DNA of 64,000 nucleotides from Saxidomus purpurata (taxonomy: Eukaryota; Mollusca; Bivalvia; Venerida; Veneridae): NCBI GenBank assembly GCA_022818135.1, contig JAFMSR010000017.1:41618799-41682798 (forward strand). The letters are read 5' to 3'. The position numbers and the translations under genes were made by a program. Under the pieces are notes generated by a model. It was not told where the DNA came from, did not search any database, and worked only from the letters and a program-made list of their open reading frames with translations. Positions 36,985 through 47,579 of this stretch are shown piece by piece (the stretch's first letter is position 1; each line of letters starts with the position of its first letter).

Positions 36985-37508
36985 TACCCTGGTCACATTC
37001 ACCCTACGAGCTCCGTACAAGTAGGTTTTCAGCCGAAATTTTGCAAAATCGCACGGAGTCCGTACGAACATTGTTGACTCTTGCGAGCATCGTACGGACA
37101 TCGCAAGTTCCCCGCCCGGTGTCCGTAGTATCGTACGGACATCGTACGTTGACCGTGCGACCACACTGCGATAGTCGTGCGAGCACCGGCAAGCTCTTAC
37201 GGGACTCGCGGTGTTCCAAATCCGCACGGACATCGTGCGATGGCCGTACGAGCTATGCCGGGGCCCTTGCGGTGCCCGTACGGGGCCCTTGCCAGCTGCT
37301 CACGACTTAAAAAATTTCTACGAGCTCTGCGACAGCTCGGGAGCTCGGTGAAACATTCTCACCGAGTCCCCGAGTCCTCTACGAGTTCAAAAAATCCGTA
37401 CGATGCTCGCAAGGGTCTACGATGTCCGTACGGACTCCGTGCGATTTTGCAAAATTTCGACTGAAAACCTACTCGTACGGGGCTCGTAGCGTTAATGTGA
37501 CCAGGGTA
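36985..37508. mobile_element. fold-back element with ~100-bp inverted ends and 3-bp TTA duplication
   Basis: The left end starts 'TACCCTGGTCACATT', continues through 'aggttttcagccgaaatttt' and 'gcaaaatcgcacggagtccg', and recurs inverted at the right end (37395-37508). TTA flanks both ends (36982-36984 and 37509-37511), as expected for PIF/Harbinger-type insertion (TWA targets). Between the ends lie many 10-12 bp units centred on CGTACG or 'cggacatcg', in both orientations. The open frames on both strands (36894-37464) follow from the lack of stop codons in these GC-rich units. No transposase is encoded. Confidence 0.8.
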
Positions 37509-37511
37509 TTA

Positions 37512-40500
37512 GGAAGTCAGAAAAAAAATACTTTCACATACATTCCTAAAAATGTTTTCTCTTTCTTATGACTACATACAAAACCGCATTCTTCTTCATA
37601 ATCAATTACGTGCGAACAATTTTCGTACCCAGAGTCGTTATTGCGTACCCTAAAAATTCGAACAATCTTTAAGTTGGGTGTAACGACCGGGTATGCCGAG
37701 TGTATATTTGCCCGTTAGTATCAATTTTTATTGACGGATCATTGGCCAATAAAACGACTGGCAAATTTGGTTTCCTGGAAGTGAAATAAAAACATAATAG
37801 TGTAGCGGTGCCGTTAAACCAAGCCTTCCAACAATTTCAACAGACTTTCCCAAACTGCTGTAGTAAGATTTATACAGACGAGCAGCTTGAAATGAAATAC
37901 ATTTTTAAATAAAAATCATTATTGCGTGTCGCTCTCCTTTCAGTGGAGGTAATAAAAGATATATGTCTATATCCTGAACCTTAGAGTAGCTTCATTTACT
38001 AGACTGTGTCTTGTATACTAGACTGTGCCTTGTCAGGTCACGTGACCAAAAGGCTAAACTCATCGCATTTTAAACCATTTTGACTCTAAGTAGGTTAATT
38101 AAGACGAAAAGAAAGTTAAGTAAATTTTGTAAGCTTGAATGTAAGGTGCTGAATTCCTTATACAACGGTTACTGATACAGCGAAAGTCCGGATATAAGGA
38201 ACACATTTTCTTGTCCAGACATTTTTCCTTCTTTACTTTACATGAAAATACAATTTGAATAACATACACCAGATATAAGGAACAAGTTTAAATGGTCACA
38301 AGGAGTTCGTTATTTGTTGCGTAGTGTAACAGACAATGTTGTTAAATTTTTAAAACAATTCCTACCTGTTAGCTGAAGTTCGTATTCCTATACTTTGCGT
38401 CGGTTTATATAAACGGCAATATAAAATATGTTCATACAACTTATTAATATTGCAAATCTAAATGTAAGACACATGTCGCCACATTTAAGATACATTAGCC
38501 TATAGATGACAGCTTGTAACGATAAGAAAAGAACAAATAAAATCATATATATATTATCTCTTTTAAAGCTCATTACGCCTTAGGAAACACGTGTGCATAG
38601 GTTCGATTGAGAGGAAATATATATACAGAAATGTGCTGGCTAGTTTGCATTTGTTTAGCAATTATTAAAAAACCATTCTGTTTTTTCGGAAACTGTCCGT
38701 CCTGATCACCGTCCCGATTACACTTTGATGTCATTCCTCACACACTGAAGCCCGTCCTAACATGTCTCGATCACACAACTGATGCCCGTGCTTATCACAC
38801 TTTCATGCCCGCCCCGATCAAAATGCTTTTGCAATTCAGAGCTTTCTTTTTATGGCAGTTTTTAGATGTAGATTAAGATCAGCAACTTTCCCACAATGTT
38901 TATCTAAATAATAGAGGGAGACAACTACATTTTTATCTATTTTTTCTAAATATTGAGTTGTCCCCCCTTGCAAAAATAATCGAGATATAAATCAGACTTA
39001 GCGCTTCTTATTTTGTCACCTTTAATGTCTATAATTTCGGAAAGTGCAGAGTTTGAAAACGGATCTTATGATATTGAATATTTTATGATTATGTCATAAA
39101 ATCGTATTTAATGTGCTATCTATATATAAGTCATTAATCATATTTACCTAATAAAAGTATTTTCTTTTAATATTTTAATTATGTCATGACAGTCAAGTAT
39201 ATCTCTTTCAGCTTTCATACCCATGTTATATATTACACATTTGTTTGTCGGGAAAATAGCTTTTAAACTAATGTTGTATTGTAATACTGTATCTAACGGA
39301 AAATAAAATTTCTGGTATCTTGTAAACAGCATGTACATCTGGTAGTGGACATGACAAAAATACCTACACTCATTTTCGTAGCTGACACTTCTGATTTATA
39401 TTTTAATAGCAACAAGACCTTCGTAATATGGATTAAAATCACCTGCAGTGGATCCTTTTAGCGACTGACTATCAAACAAAAGGAAACCTAGCATGAGTTT
39501 TAAACACGCAGGAATATGGTATTGTACATTAATGGGGACTACATTTGAATGGACCGCGGAGGTAGCCTGGCGATTTGATATATTCATACATGTAACTTTT
39601 TGAGGCATTCGATTGTGGTTTTGCAAGACACTACCACAGAACAAGGATTTCTGGTTATCTGAATCTTGTGAAGAAAGAATTTGTAGAGATACACGCATCT
39701 TGGTGTATTCATTGTACGTATTCGTTCATGACAAATATTTTCGTGTAAATACAAATAGTTTTGAACACATATGCAATCTAAAATAGATCTTTTAACACCT
39801 GATCCTTTCTGTATTGGGTAATTTTTGTTCATATATCAATCTTGCAGGGCATGTTATTATGATACACTCTCGATGATCTTGTTTTCTACGTGCAACTCGG
39901 AAGGTAATACAGTCTATATATAGAGGATAACTGTTGGTTTTGATGAAATACATGTATCACGTTACAATTTCATGTAGCAATATGGCGACTGAATAGCATA
40001 ACTTCATTTTTGACCATTTCTAAAGTCCCATTAGCAATTTGGAAATACAACTACTTGTAGCTCTTAAATAACATGTACCAACACAGGTAAAAAAAAGACA
40101 AAGAAAAAAAAAAAAGAAACGCTGAAGAAGCAACATAACTATAATAGAAATGTATACGTCAACATTGTTCTAAACTTAATTGAATACAATAAAATATTCG
40201 ATCCGTAAATTTATTATAAATCTACGAGTATCTAAAGCGCTAATAGGACTTTAATAAAAATGGAATATAAGCAAAAAACAGACTGACGATCGTTACAGTA
40301 TGTCACATACATTACCTCGTGACTGAATGTTAAAAATAAACTACAAAATACGACTATCAGTGCTCTTATGTCTCCGGTAAAGAACGGTTTGGTAAAATAA
40401 TTCGATTATCTCCCTTTGATAAATTTATCACAGCTACAGGACAAGCACAGTACTAAAGCAAGACTTAAAGAAAGATTCTTAATATAGATTTATACGCATG

Positions 40501-42050
40501 TGTGCGCGCGTGCGTATGTGCGTGCGTGCGTGGTTTTGTCTGTTTTCAGCAGCGCAGTGTGCATTTAACGCTAGGCCTGTTTTCACCTATTTAGCAAACT
40601 CATACCTAACTTTATAGAAAATAGAAAATTTCCTGCCTTGTATTACTCAGAAATCAATATACAACATAATACAACAATTTTTACAATATTTTCTTCTCCG
40701 CCTGATTTATCAGACAACAACAAGTGTGTAGTTACATTCGGTAAAACCCCAAACTGCGTTTCTTCTAAATAAGATATATAGCTTTTATTTCTGCATTTGT
40801 CATGTCTGGTTACAATCAAGTCGATTTTATTTCCTGACAATCCCGAAGAGATATTTGAAAACATGTTGTTTTTCTGTTATCAGTTATACAAAATTCAATA
40901 TTTCAATTGGATCTTTCAGTCGTCTCAAAATATCCTGTTAAGAAAAAGGCATATTAAATTCCATAGGGATTCAATCCCATACGCCACCATAGTCCTTGGA
41001 CGAATCGATTTCAAACATTTAATGTTAAAGTCCAAGGATCTTTTTTGAATAAACTGATATTGTAAGATAAATATACTGATAGGATAATGATAGAACCATG
41101 CTCTGTTGTCTCTAAAATAATGTCGACATATTCATTTTTGTATTCAAGTCGCTTTTTCACGAAAATGAGCTGCCAGGAAGCCTTTTTTATTTTTTGCAAT
41201 ATCATTGAAAAAAATACTGCTCTATATTCCTAACATGTAAATCGATGTAAAAAGTAAAGTTATGAAAGTTTTTGGTACTGATAAAGGTCATTTCCACGGG
41301 TAAGACATCTTTATTGGTAAGATAAGAGCTACTTGTCGATGTGGTCATGACTATAAAACCACTTGTAAACCATTCAATATTCTAATATGCCTACGGTATA
41401 TTTCTATAGTCAATTCGAGTGCATTAATATGATTAAAGCACTCGGAAAAGTAGGCGGAGTTTCGGACATGGAAGTAGCTCCTTCCGACTTTTCTAATTTA
41501 CTCCCGCGCAAAAATAAAATATAGAAATGGAAATAATATCAGTATAAATACATCAGTCGCATGAAAAAGATTTGTTTAAGAACCTAAATATTATTTTTGA
41601 TTGCGTCAAGTAAGCCTTAGAATACCCTCACCTTGTTTTCCTTTAAAAAGGCCAGGAAATTCATGATTAACAGTCATACAGTGTTCTGATTCCGGGAGAC
41701 AAAACTATGAATGAAAACGTTTACGTCATCACACTGACGTCATTACTCCACGTTAAAACGTTGTACAGTTCAAAGTAACGGTACGCATTTAAATCGATTG
41801 GCTGCTTTGTTAGGTTGTAAATCTGACGTCTTCTGCATAATGTCAGTCAGGTATTTCTTTTTATATTTTATGTATTAGATGATTAAACTAAAATAAGTTT
41901 GTATAATATAGTTATGTTTGATATCTTGAATGGTTGCCCGAATAGGGGAGTGAATTCCAACAGCTACTACTTATGCTGTTTTCACATTACCGCCGAACTG
42001 AAAAAAGGTCCATAGTAGTTACGATAGTTTTTAAAACATCGGCGTCTAAG
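37512..42050. other. intergenic stretch, repeat fragments and unassigned open frames
   Basis: The stretch contains a fragment of the dispersed 'gtagcggtgcc' repeat (37800-37900) and a fragment of the 34.3-kb pogo-like family (38175-38330). A purine-rich tract lies near 40090-40120, and a 'gtgcgcgcgtgcgtatgtgc' run near 40500. Minus-strand frames at 38573-38388 (hydrophobic), 39832-39396 (two overlapping frames) and 41205-40643 have ordinary amino-acid composition. They match no family I know and cannot be linked by convincing splice sites, so I do not call them genes. Confidence 0.45.
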
Positions 42051-42054
42051 AATC

Positions 42055-42224
42055 GAAATAATCTATGTCTTGGAGTGTTTTATCGAAATTGAAGCATTTC
42101 CCGTCGGTAATGTGCCTGCGTAATAATTCACTCGGGCTTCGCCCTCGTGAATTATTCCGCCAGGCACATCACCTCCGGGGAATGCTTCAATTTCGATAAA
42201 GCACTCCAAGCCATAGATTATTTC
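42055..42224. repeat. 170-bp near-perfect palindrome
   Basis: The arm 'gaaataatctatgtcttgga...' reads inward through 'tttatcgaaattgaagcat', 'taatgtgcctg' and 'taataattcactcgggc'. It is mirrored by its reverse complement to 'atagattatttc'. The centre is near 42139 (cgggcttcgcccg-like), leaving essentially no loop. A single right arm of the same family is present alone at 50960-51050. This looks like a hairpin-type MITE. Confidence 0.92.
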
Positions 42225-42229
42225 TTAAA

Positions 42230-42435
42230 TCTATGTATAGTTGTTGTACAATTAATGGGTGGATGCGTTTTATTACAAAAGGTCTCTATATTGATTAATT
42301 GTGGTAAAATGAGACATTTTTCGCCATAGGTTCTTCTTTGAAATTGTATTTATTTATCAGTTTACGTTCATTGTACACATATTCTATGTTTCGAGAATAT
42401 AATCTGCTAGATGTAGGGAGTGCCCCTTTAAGATG
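42230..42435 (+). repeat. ~205-bp dispersed repeat with 'ccctttaa' end, copy 1
   Basis: The order is 'gtacaattaatgggtggatg', 'ttctttgaaattgtatttat', 'cgttcattgtacacatattc', 'tatgtttcgagaatataatc', 'tgctagatgtagggagtg' and 'cccctttaa'. The same segment is inverted at 47205-47405. The outer half recurs at 44510-44580 and 53535-53583. The overlapping plus-strand frames are not genes. Confidence 0.85.
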
Positions 42436-42883
42436 CATAGAGTGGCCTGAATTGTTTCAAAACATTGCGACGGAATTCAGTTTACAAAAGAAGCACAGTA
42501 ATTCAAAAAGTGGAACAAGTACAACAATAAGTACAAGTACTCATCGCAGTTGAGAACAAATTTAAATTAATGACAGTATATATAATGATGCTTTTCGTAC
42601 ATAAAAGGACCACTTTCATATTCGGAAACCATTCACAACGGGCACTTATGTTTTGCAAGTATTTTGAGCGAATTCACACTTAACCTCGTTAAACTGCATC
42701 ATTTCGGTAAGTTTGCATTTAAATATCCTTTTTAAAGTGCAATACGGTATGCAAGAAAAGGTTTCTGCCATTAGATATTTGGTTCAGATGGAAATATCCG
42801 TCACTTCGAGTACTAACTGTTCCGCGGGAACTCGGCAGAGCCTCGTAATAATACACTGAAGAAAGCATTGTCTATAAAATCAT

Positions 42884-42889
42884 TTTATT
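42884..42889 (-). terminator. polyadenylation signal overlapping the stop codon of the cysteine-rich peptide
   Basis: The minus-strand sequence ATGTACAAATAAAATG places the stop TAA inside AATAAA. If used, the 3' UTR would be only about 10-30 nt long. Confidence 0.65.
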
Positions 42890-43121
42890 TGTACATCGGT
42901 CTGCCCCTACATCTACAATTGCTGCCTATTACAACACACATTTTGTTTCTACTGGCGCACCTCCTGTGCCCACGTGGCCCTGTTTGGTCTACACAGTATC
43001 CCCCGCGTGGCCTTTTGGAATAATATTTGCAAGCCTCCGTATGTGACGTCACAACGTGGATACCACTTAGTACCATTAGTGGAATTACCATCATTACACA
43101 AACAATGTGTAAAACATTCAT
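42885..43121 (-). CDS. small secreted six-cysteine cationic peptide, 78 aa
   Basis: The start at 43121 follows a good 3' splice site (TTTTTTCAG, exon from 43133), so the exon probably carries the full reading frame after a 5' UTR intron. An N-terminal hydrophobic segment (HIVCVMMVIPLMVL, about residues 4-17) is a signal peptide. The mature part is strongly basic, with six cysteines spaced C-x11-C-x11-C-x6-C-x6-C-x-C, ending CRCRGRPMYK. Size, charge, secretion signal and closing CxC resemble host-defence peptides or other disulfide-rich secreted peptides of molluscs. The spacing does not match the cysteine-stabilised alpha-beta defensin pattern (no CxxxC) or the big-defensin pattern (no CC), so no family is assigned. 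Antimicrobial or signalling roles are both possible. Confidence 0.7.
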   Translation of the reverse strand: MNVLHIVCVMMVIPLMVLSGIHVVTSHTEACKYYSKRPRGGYCVDQTGPRGHRRCASRNKMCVVIGSNCRCRGRPMYK

Positions 43122-43249
43122 TTCTCCTCTTGGCTGAAAAAAAGTTATAACGTTAAACATAGGTATGTGGTAATCTGGAGCTTGTTATTGTTTTTATCTG
43201 TATTCAGTGGTTCCGTCCCGAGCAGCCATTTTCTGTAGATGTTCAGTTC

Positions 43250-43640
43250 TACCCTTTAAAGCTGAGCGCTCTCAGATTTTAGTAAAAAAAAAGTTCTTCA
43301 AACTGTATGAAAATAACATATTGTAGGATATATAGTCACATTAAAAAGCTCCTGTATAAATTCCTGTCACGTATATCTGTAAACTTAAATAATACGTTAC
43401 CAAATAATGAAGTGTTGCAAACGCATTTGAAATTCCAGTATAAATATATAGTGTAGCGGTGCCATTAAACCAACATTTTTTATCGATTTCTGCAAATTCC
43501 TACCTAGATGTTTGCTTATATTTTTATTCTAGCCTTTACTTTTATATCTATGTATTAGTATGTCAATTTAGAAAAAAACATTCAACGGCAAGCGAGCAGC
43601 TTTAAAACAAGTTTGAAATATGCTTCTAAAAGACCGGAAC
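43250..43640. repeat. dispersed repeat family with 'aagttcttcaaactgt' and 'gtgtagcggtgcc', copy
   Basis: It shares the order 'gttcttcaaactgt', 'taacatatt', 'ataaat(t/g)cc', then 'caaaccaa', 'ttctagc' and 'acttttat' with 60545-60910. Parts recur at 37795-37900 and 54600-54730. It is non-coding and diverged. Confidence 0.7.
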
Positions 43641-43654
43641 TATTATACAATAAT

Positions 43655-43874
43655 TATAGACTAATGTTGAGGTGAATATAAAGTTTTGTGGACCTGTAAA
43701 AAAACAAAAATGACCTCGGACTAAGGGGTCATTATCATTTCTGACAGGTCCACAAAAGTATTATATTATCCGAGGATTGGCCGATAACGCTAACACGTCC
43801 GGGTTCAAAGAGAAGAGAAGAGATTTCTCTTTAGGAAAAAAAACAGCGTTATATCACCTCAACATTAGTCTATA
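43655..43874. mobile_element. 220-bp MITE with 21-bp perfect ends and nested stem
   Basis: The ends TATAGACTAATGTTGAGGTG are perfectly inverted at 43655 and 43874. Inside is a second stem, 'ttttgtggacctgt' pairing with 'acaggtccacaaaa' around 43690-43757. It encloses a third, 'aatgacct' pairing with 'ggtcatt'. TA at both borders is compatible with a mariner-type or similar target, but the superfamily is not certain. Confidence 0.9.
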
Positions 43875-43879
43875 TTATT

Positions 43880-45490
43880 TTAATAACTCAACACTACTGT
43901 AGTCTAAAATTAATATATCGTATACCTCATAAAATTTAGTGAAAATATGCCAAATATAACAGAAATGACGTCTTGAAATCCGCACAGATCAACACATTGC
44001 TTCCAAGTGCAGGACCCGGCACATCATCGCAATAGTCCAATCAGGAGTAAGTACTTATGATAGGTATACGATATTAATGAATAAACAAAAAAGAACTACA
44101 CTACGTTTCATCTCAGTTACCTGTGTTTGGAAAATAAACATCTACATTTCTACTCATGTCATTTTGATACCTCGGACAAATTATATTAATTTTGCAGAAA
44201 ACTATATTCGACTTTAAGAGATTTTTTAGATGGTTAAAAATGTTTATCAAAAATTAATGTTTTGTATCAAATAGATAACGCGTAAGATACATATTAGCAT
44301 TAATGTTTTCATTCTGACCAAACCATTACATTAAAAAGTTTTACCACATAAATCGTCGCCTTGAATCTGTATTGGTCTATGTCCAATTTTTCGAGACATG
44401 AGATATGCACACTGTTGAATTGGTGATGACATGTTCTGTCTCCCTGCCAATTTCATTTAAAGTTTCTTACGATTCCAGTGATGAGATCCGACAGAAGTTC
44501 TATCTCCTTTAAAGGGACATACCCCATATCTAGCCGATCATATTCTCGAAACATAGATTATGTGTTAAATGAACGTAAAAGGAAAAACAAATGTAATATG
44601 TCCCTTTAAAAAAACAGCTTCTTTAAAGAAAGACTATTGTAACTCGATCGACAATTCATATCGCTCAAACAGTATGTAGCACTGTACTATGATTTATAAT
44701 TGCCTACGTAAATTTACAGGTTTTACAAAAGTTCAAACTTGAATATTTGCTGTAATGCAACTTACCGGTATAGCTCTCTCCTACCAGAACAAAATCATGT
44801 AATAATCCTATTCTACAAGCCGTCAAAATGAAATAAAACGTGCAGTGCTACGGTTGGGCTATATATTTCAAGCAGTCGGATTGTGGGCGTAGATATTTCG
44901 GAATTATTCAATGACGTTATGTTCTATTTATAAAATTGTTGATAACACTTGTTCCCGTGAGAAACTACAACCTTACAAGTCACGGTTTTGACATGTCATA
45001 AATGCTGACTTCATTTTGCCAACTCCTTAAATGCAATTGTTCCTACTCTTATATGTAATTCGTACCAGTACAAAAAAAAACTGCAAACCGTCAAGCCTCT
45101 TAGAGATGACATGTTTGCTGTACATATTTTTCGATTATACGTACGCAAATACGAATTCAAAATTTGTCTTTGAGCATAAATATTAATACAAACTTCACCT
45201 AAACAATGTATTTAACTGAATAACAAGCAGTATGGCACTCTCCCAGCCCCTAACTCTTAATATGTTAAACGGTTACCTAAACTTGTAGATATCAACGACA
45301 AAACTCTAACGTGAACATTTTATTATCTAATATATTTTTACACCAAAATCCAACTTGTTTATATCCCTTTAAAATTGCAGAATCAAACAATCTGATATTC
45401 TTAGACAAACATATTTGAATATTGAAGACCATTTGATCTTGAACTGTTGACATTTAGAGTCCAATATTTATAAGAGATACTTATGGGTTA
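43880..45490. other. intergenic stretch with one repeat copy
   Basis: The inverted partial copy of the 'tttcgagaatat' repeat lies at 44510-44580 (opening 'cctttaaagggacatacccc'). No gene is supported. Confidence 0.5.
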
Positions 45491-45500
45491 CAATATATTC

Positions 45501-45674
45501 AATACAATACAATACAATGCAATGCAATGCAATGCAATGCAATGCAATGCAATGCAATGCAATACAATACAATACAATACAATACAATACAATACAATAC
45601 AATACAATACAATACAATACAATACAATACAATACAATACAATACAATACAATACAATACAATACAATACAATA
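45501..45674. repeat. pentanucleotide microsatellite (AATAC/AATGC)n
   Basis: Three AATAC units are followed by nine AATGC units (45516-45560) and then 22 AATAC units (to 45670). There are no stop codons in several frames on either strand, so open frames of 60-68 residues appear on both strands; none is a gene. Confidence 0.98.
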
Positions 45675-46029
45675 TATGCATAACGCCTGTAGCTCCAGTT
45701 TCAGCTTAACCTTTCAATCGTGACCAAAATCTTATCGACAGCATTGGAAATAACATTAAATAGTACTAAATTACTTACATGACTCACTCTCATGTTATAT
45801 TACTTATTTCGAGGGTTTCCAGCTTAAATACACTTGTATGACAATTAACATTGTAACATTTAGTCCCACTTTGATAGTTGACTTAAATCACTCAACAAAA
45901 GTCAGTTGTGTAATTTAACAATATCGGCACATGTTCGTTATAATACATGTATATATTTACATTTAAACTTTGCGATTTTCAACAACCGTTTTATTCTTTC
46001 ACTAGTTAATGGTTTTGTTATTAGAATTG

Positions 46030-46325
46030 ACCTGTCCGGGGTCTATACGTTTGCAATGGTCTGTCCGTCCGAGGTTTTGTTTCCGGTCATGTTCCACATG
46101 TATTGACCGATTTTGACTTAACATCACACAATGGTAAACCATACCCCAAGGAAGTGTCTTTCTCAACACTGAGCTACTTACTCTGAATGTCAAGGTCACA
46201 CTTAGGGCTTAAAAAAACTATTACAGGCAATTTAGTTTCCGGTCTGTATCTTCCACATGCATGGACCGATTTTGATATTTCTTCACACAATTGTCACCCA
46301 TGTAATGAGGGTTAGAATTTAGCAA
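46030..46325. repeat. two units of a dispersed 'tttccggtc...accgattttga' repeat
   Basis: The blocks 'gtttccggtcatgttccaca' with 'tgaccgattttgacttaaca', and 'gtttccggtctgtatcttcc' with 'ggaccgattttgatatttc', are about 165 bp apart. Each is followed by 'tcacacaatggt' or 'tcacacaattgt' text. This is typical bivalve repeat style (recollection). Confidence 0.65.
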
Positions 46326-46339
46326 CTGCCTTATTGTAT

Positions 46340-46470
46340 GAGACACTCCCTATACCTTAGATTATTGTCTCCATACATAACGAACATATGTCGACAAATG
46401 ACTCATTTAAGCACACATTATCAACATAGAGGCCTTATGTAATAAATCGCTAGAAGGGAGTGGCCCTTTA
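46340..46470. repeat. diverged 'ccctttaa' family copy
   Basis: The order 'gagacactccctatacctta', 'gattattgtctcc', 'aataaatcgctagaaggg' and 'agtggccctttaa' resembles the family at 42230-42435 and 47580-47765. Confidence 0.5.
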
Positions 46471-46597
46471 AGCACCTTTAGCAGTCACTATGATTTATCG
46501 TTTAACTACATAAACATGTGTTGAACCATTACTTTTTTTCAGACAGCCGCTTTAAGTGTTTCCTAACCTGACAGCTTTATACAGATTTTACTGTTTA

Positions 46598-47157
46598 CTA
46601 CGGTGTTCCGTTTGGACCATCGCGGTTTTTATTTTTCTCCCCATACCACGATGCTCGAAACTACGATGATGAAAGTCGAAACCACGATGATGAAAACACG
46701 AAACCACGATGGTGAAAGTCGAAAGTCGAAATTACGATGCTGAAAGTCGAAATCACGATGGTGAAAGTCGAAACTACGATGGTGAAAGTCGAAACCACGA
46801 TGATGAAGTCGAACTACATGATGAAGTCGAAACTTCGATGGTGAAAACACGACAGTCGAAACTACGATGATGAAACACGAATTCGAAGCCACGATGGTGA
46901 AAGTCGAAACCTTACGATGGTGAAAACGCCAAATATATCGCGTTTTACATCGTAGCAAATGTTCGTGTTTTCATCATCGCATTTTCGAATTTCCCTATCG
47001 TAATTTCGACTTGCACATCGTAGTTTCGACTTTTTCTGTCACCTCGTGGTTTCGTGTTAACTTCATCATCGTGGTTTCGACTTTCATCATCGTGGTTTCG
47101 AGCATCGTGGTATAGGGAGAAAAATAAAAGCGCGATGGTCCAAACGGAACACCGTAG
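46598..47157. mobile_element. 560-bp fold-back element with internal ~20-bp repeats
   Basis: The left end 'CTACGGTGTTCCGTTTGGAC' continues as 'CATCGCGGTTTTTATTTTTC', 'TCCCCATACCACGATGCTCG' and is inverted at the right end for at least 65 bp with few mismatches. TTTA lies outside both ends (46594-46597 and 47158-47161). Between the ends both arms consist of 'gaaaccacgatgatgaaagtc'-type units. The left arm units run forward and the right arm units run inverted, so the single strand can fold into one long hairpin. Open frames on both strands (46629-46958, 46945-47255) are read-through of these units. No transposase is encoded. Confidence 0.88.
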
Positions 47158-47204
47158 TTTACAGATTGTAAACAATTATAATAATTACATGTATACCTTT
47201 CCTT

Positions 47205-47405
47205 CAACGTTAAAGAGGCACTATCAACATCTAGCAGATTATATTCTCGAAACATAGATTATGTGTTCAATGAACGTAAAATGATAAATAAATACAATTA
47301 CAAAGAAGAACTTTTGACGAAAACTGCCTCATTTTAACACAATTATTACTAAATATATAGGACTTCTGTAATAAATTGTATCCACCCATTAATTGTACAA
47401 AAACT
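47205..47405 (-). repeat. ~205-bp 'ccctttaa' dispersed repeat, inverted copy 2
   Basis: It matches 42230-42435 in opposite orientation over its whole length, from 'acatctagcagattatattc', 'tcgaaacatagattatgt' and 'gttcaatgaacgtaaaa' to 'catccacccattaattgtac'-like text. A third, more diverged copy follows at 47580-47765. Confidence 0.85.
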
Positions 47406-47579
47406 CTGCATAGATTATTGAATGGTTTCCGGTACTGCAGTATATTCTAAACCGCTGATTTTATCGATAATGTCTGGAATGCATAGCTGAAACTTTTAGG
47501 TTAAGCTACATGTATAATACTTCTAAAGATTCTATAATTTATGTTTTGGAAGTTAATTACTTTGACATCACTTATAGGG

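Noticed and set aside
36788..37464. Six overlapping open frames on both strands in a GC-rich island
   Set aside because: The region is a fold-back element of short CGTACG-type repeats; frames are open only because GC-rich units lack stops.
38388..41205. A candidate minus-strand gene made from frames at 41205-41011, 40864-40643, 39832-39396 and 38573-38388
   Set aside because: Donor and acceptor sites do not connect these frames in phase and no family motif is recognisable.
42885..43121. Assignment of the six-cysteine peptide to defensins or big defensins
   Set aside because: The cysteine spacing lacks the CxxxC of CS-alpha-beta defensins and the adjacent CC of big defensins.
45468..45723. 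Open frames on both strands at 45.5 kb
   Set aside because: Pure pentanucleotide microsatellite.
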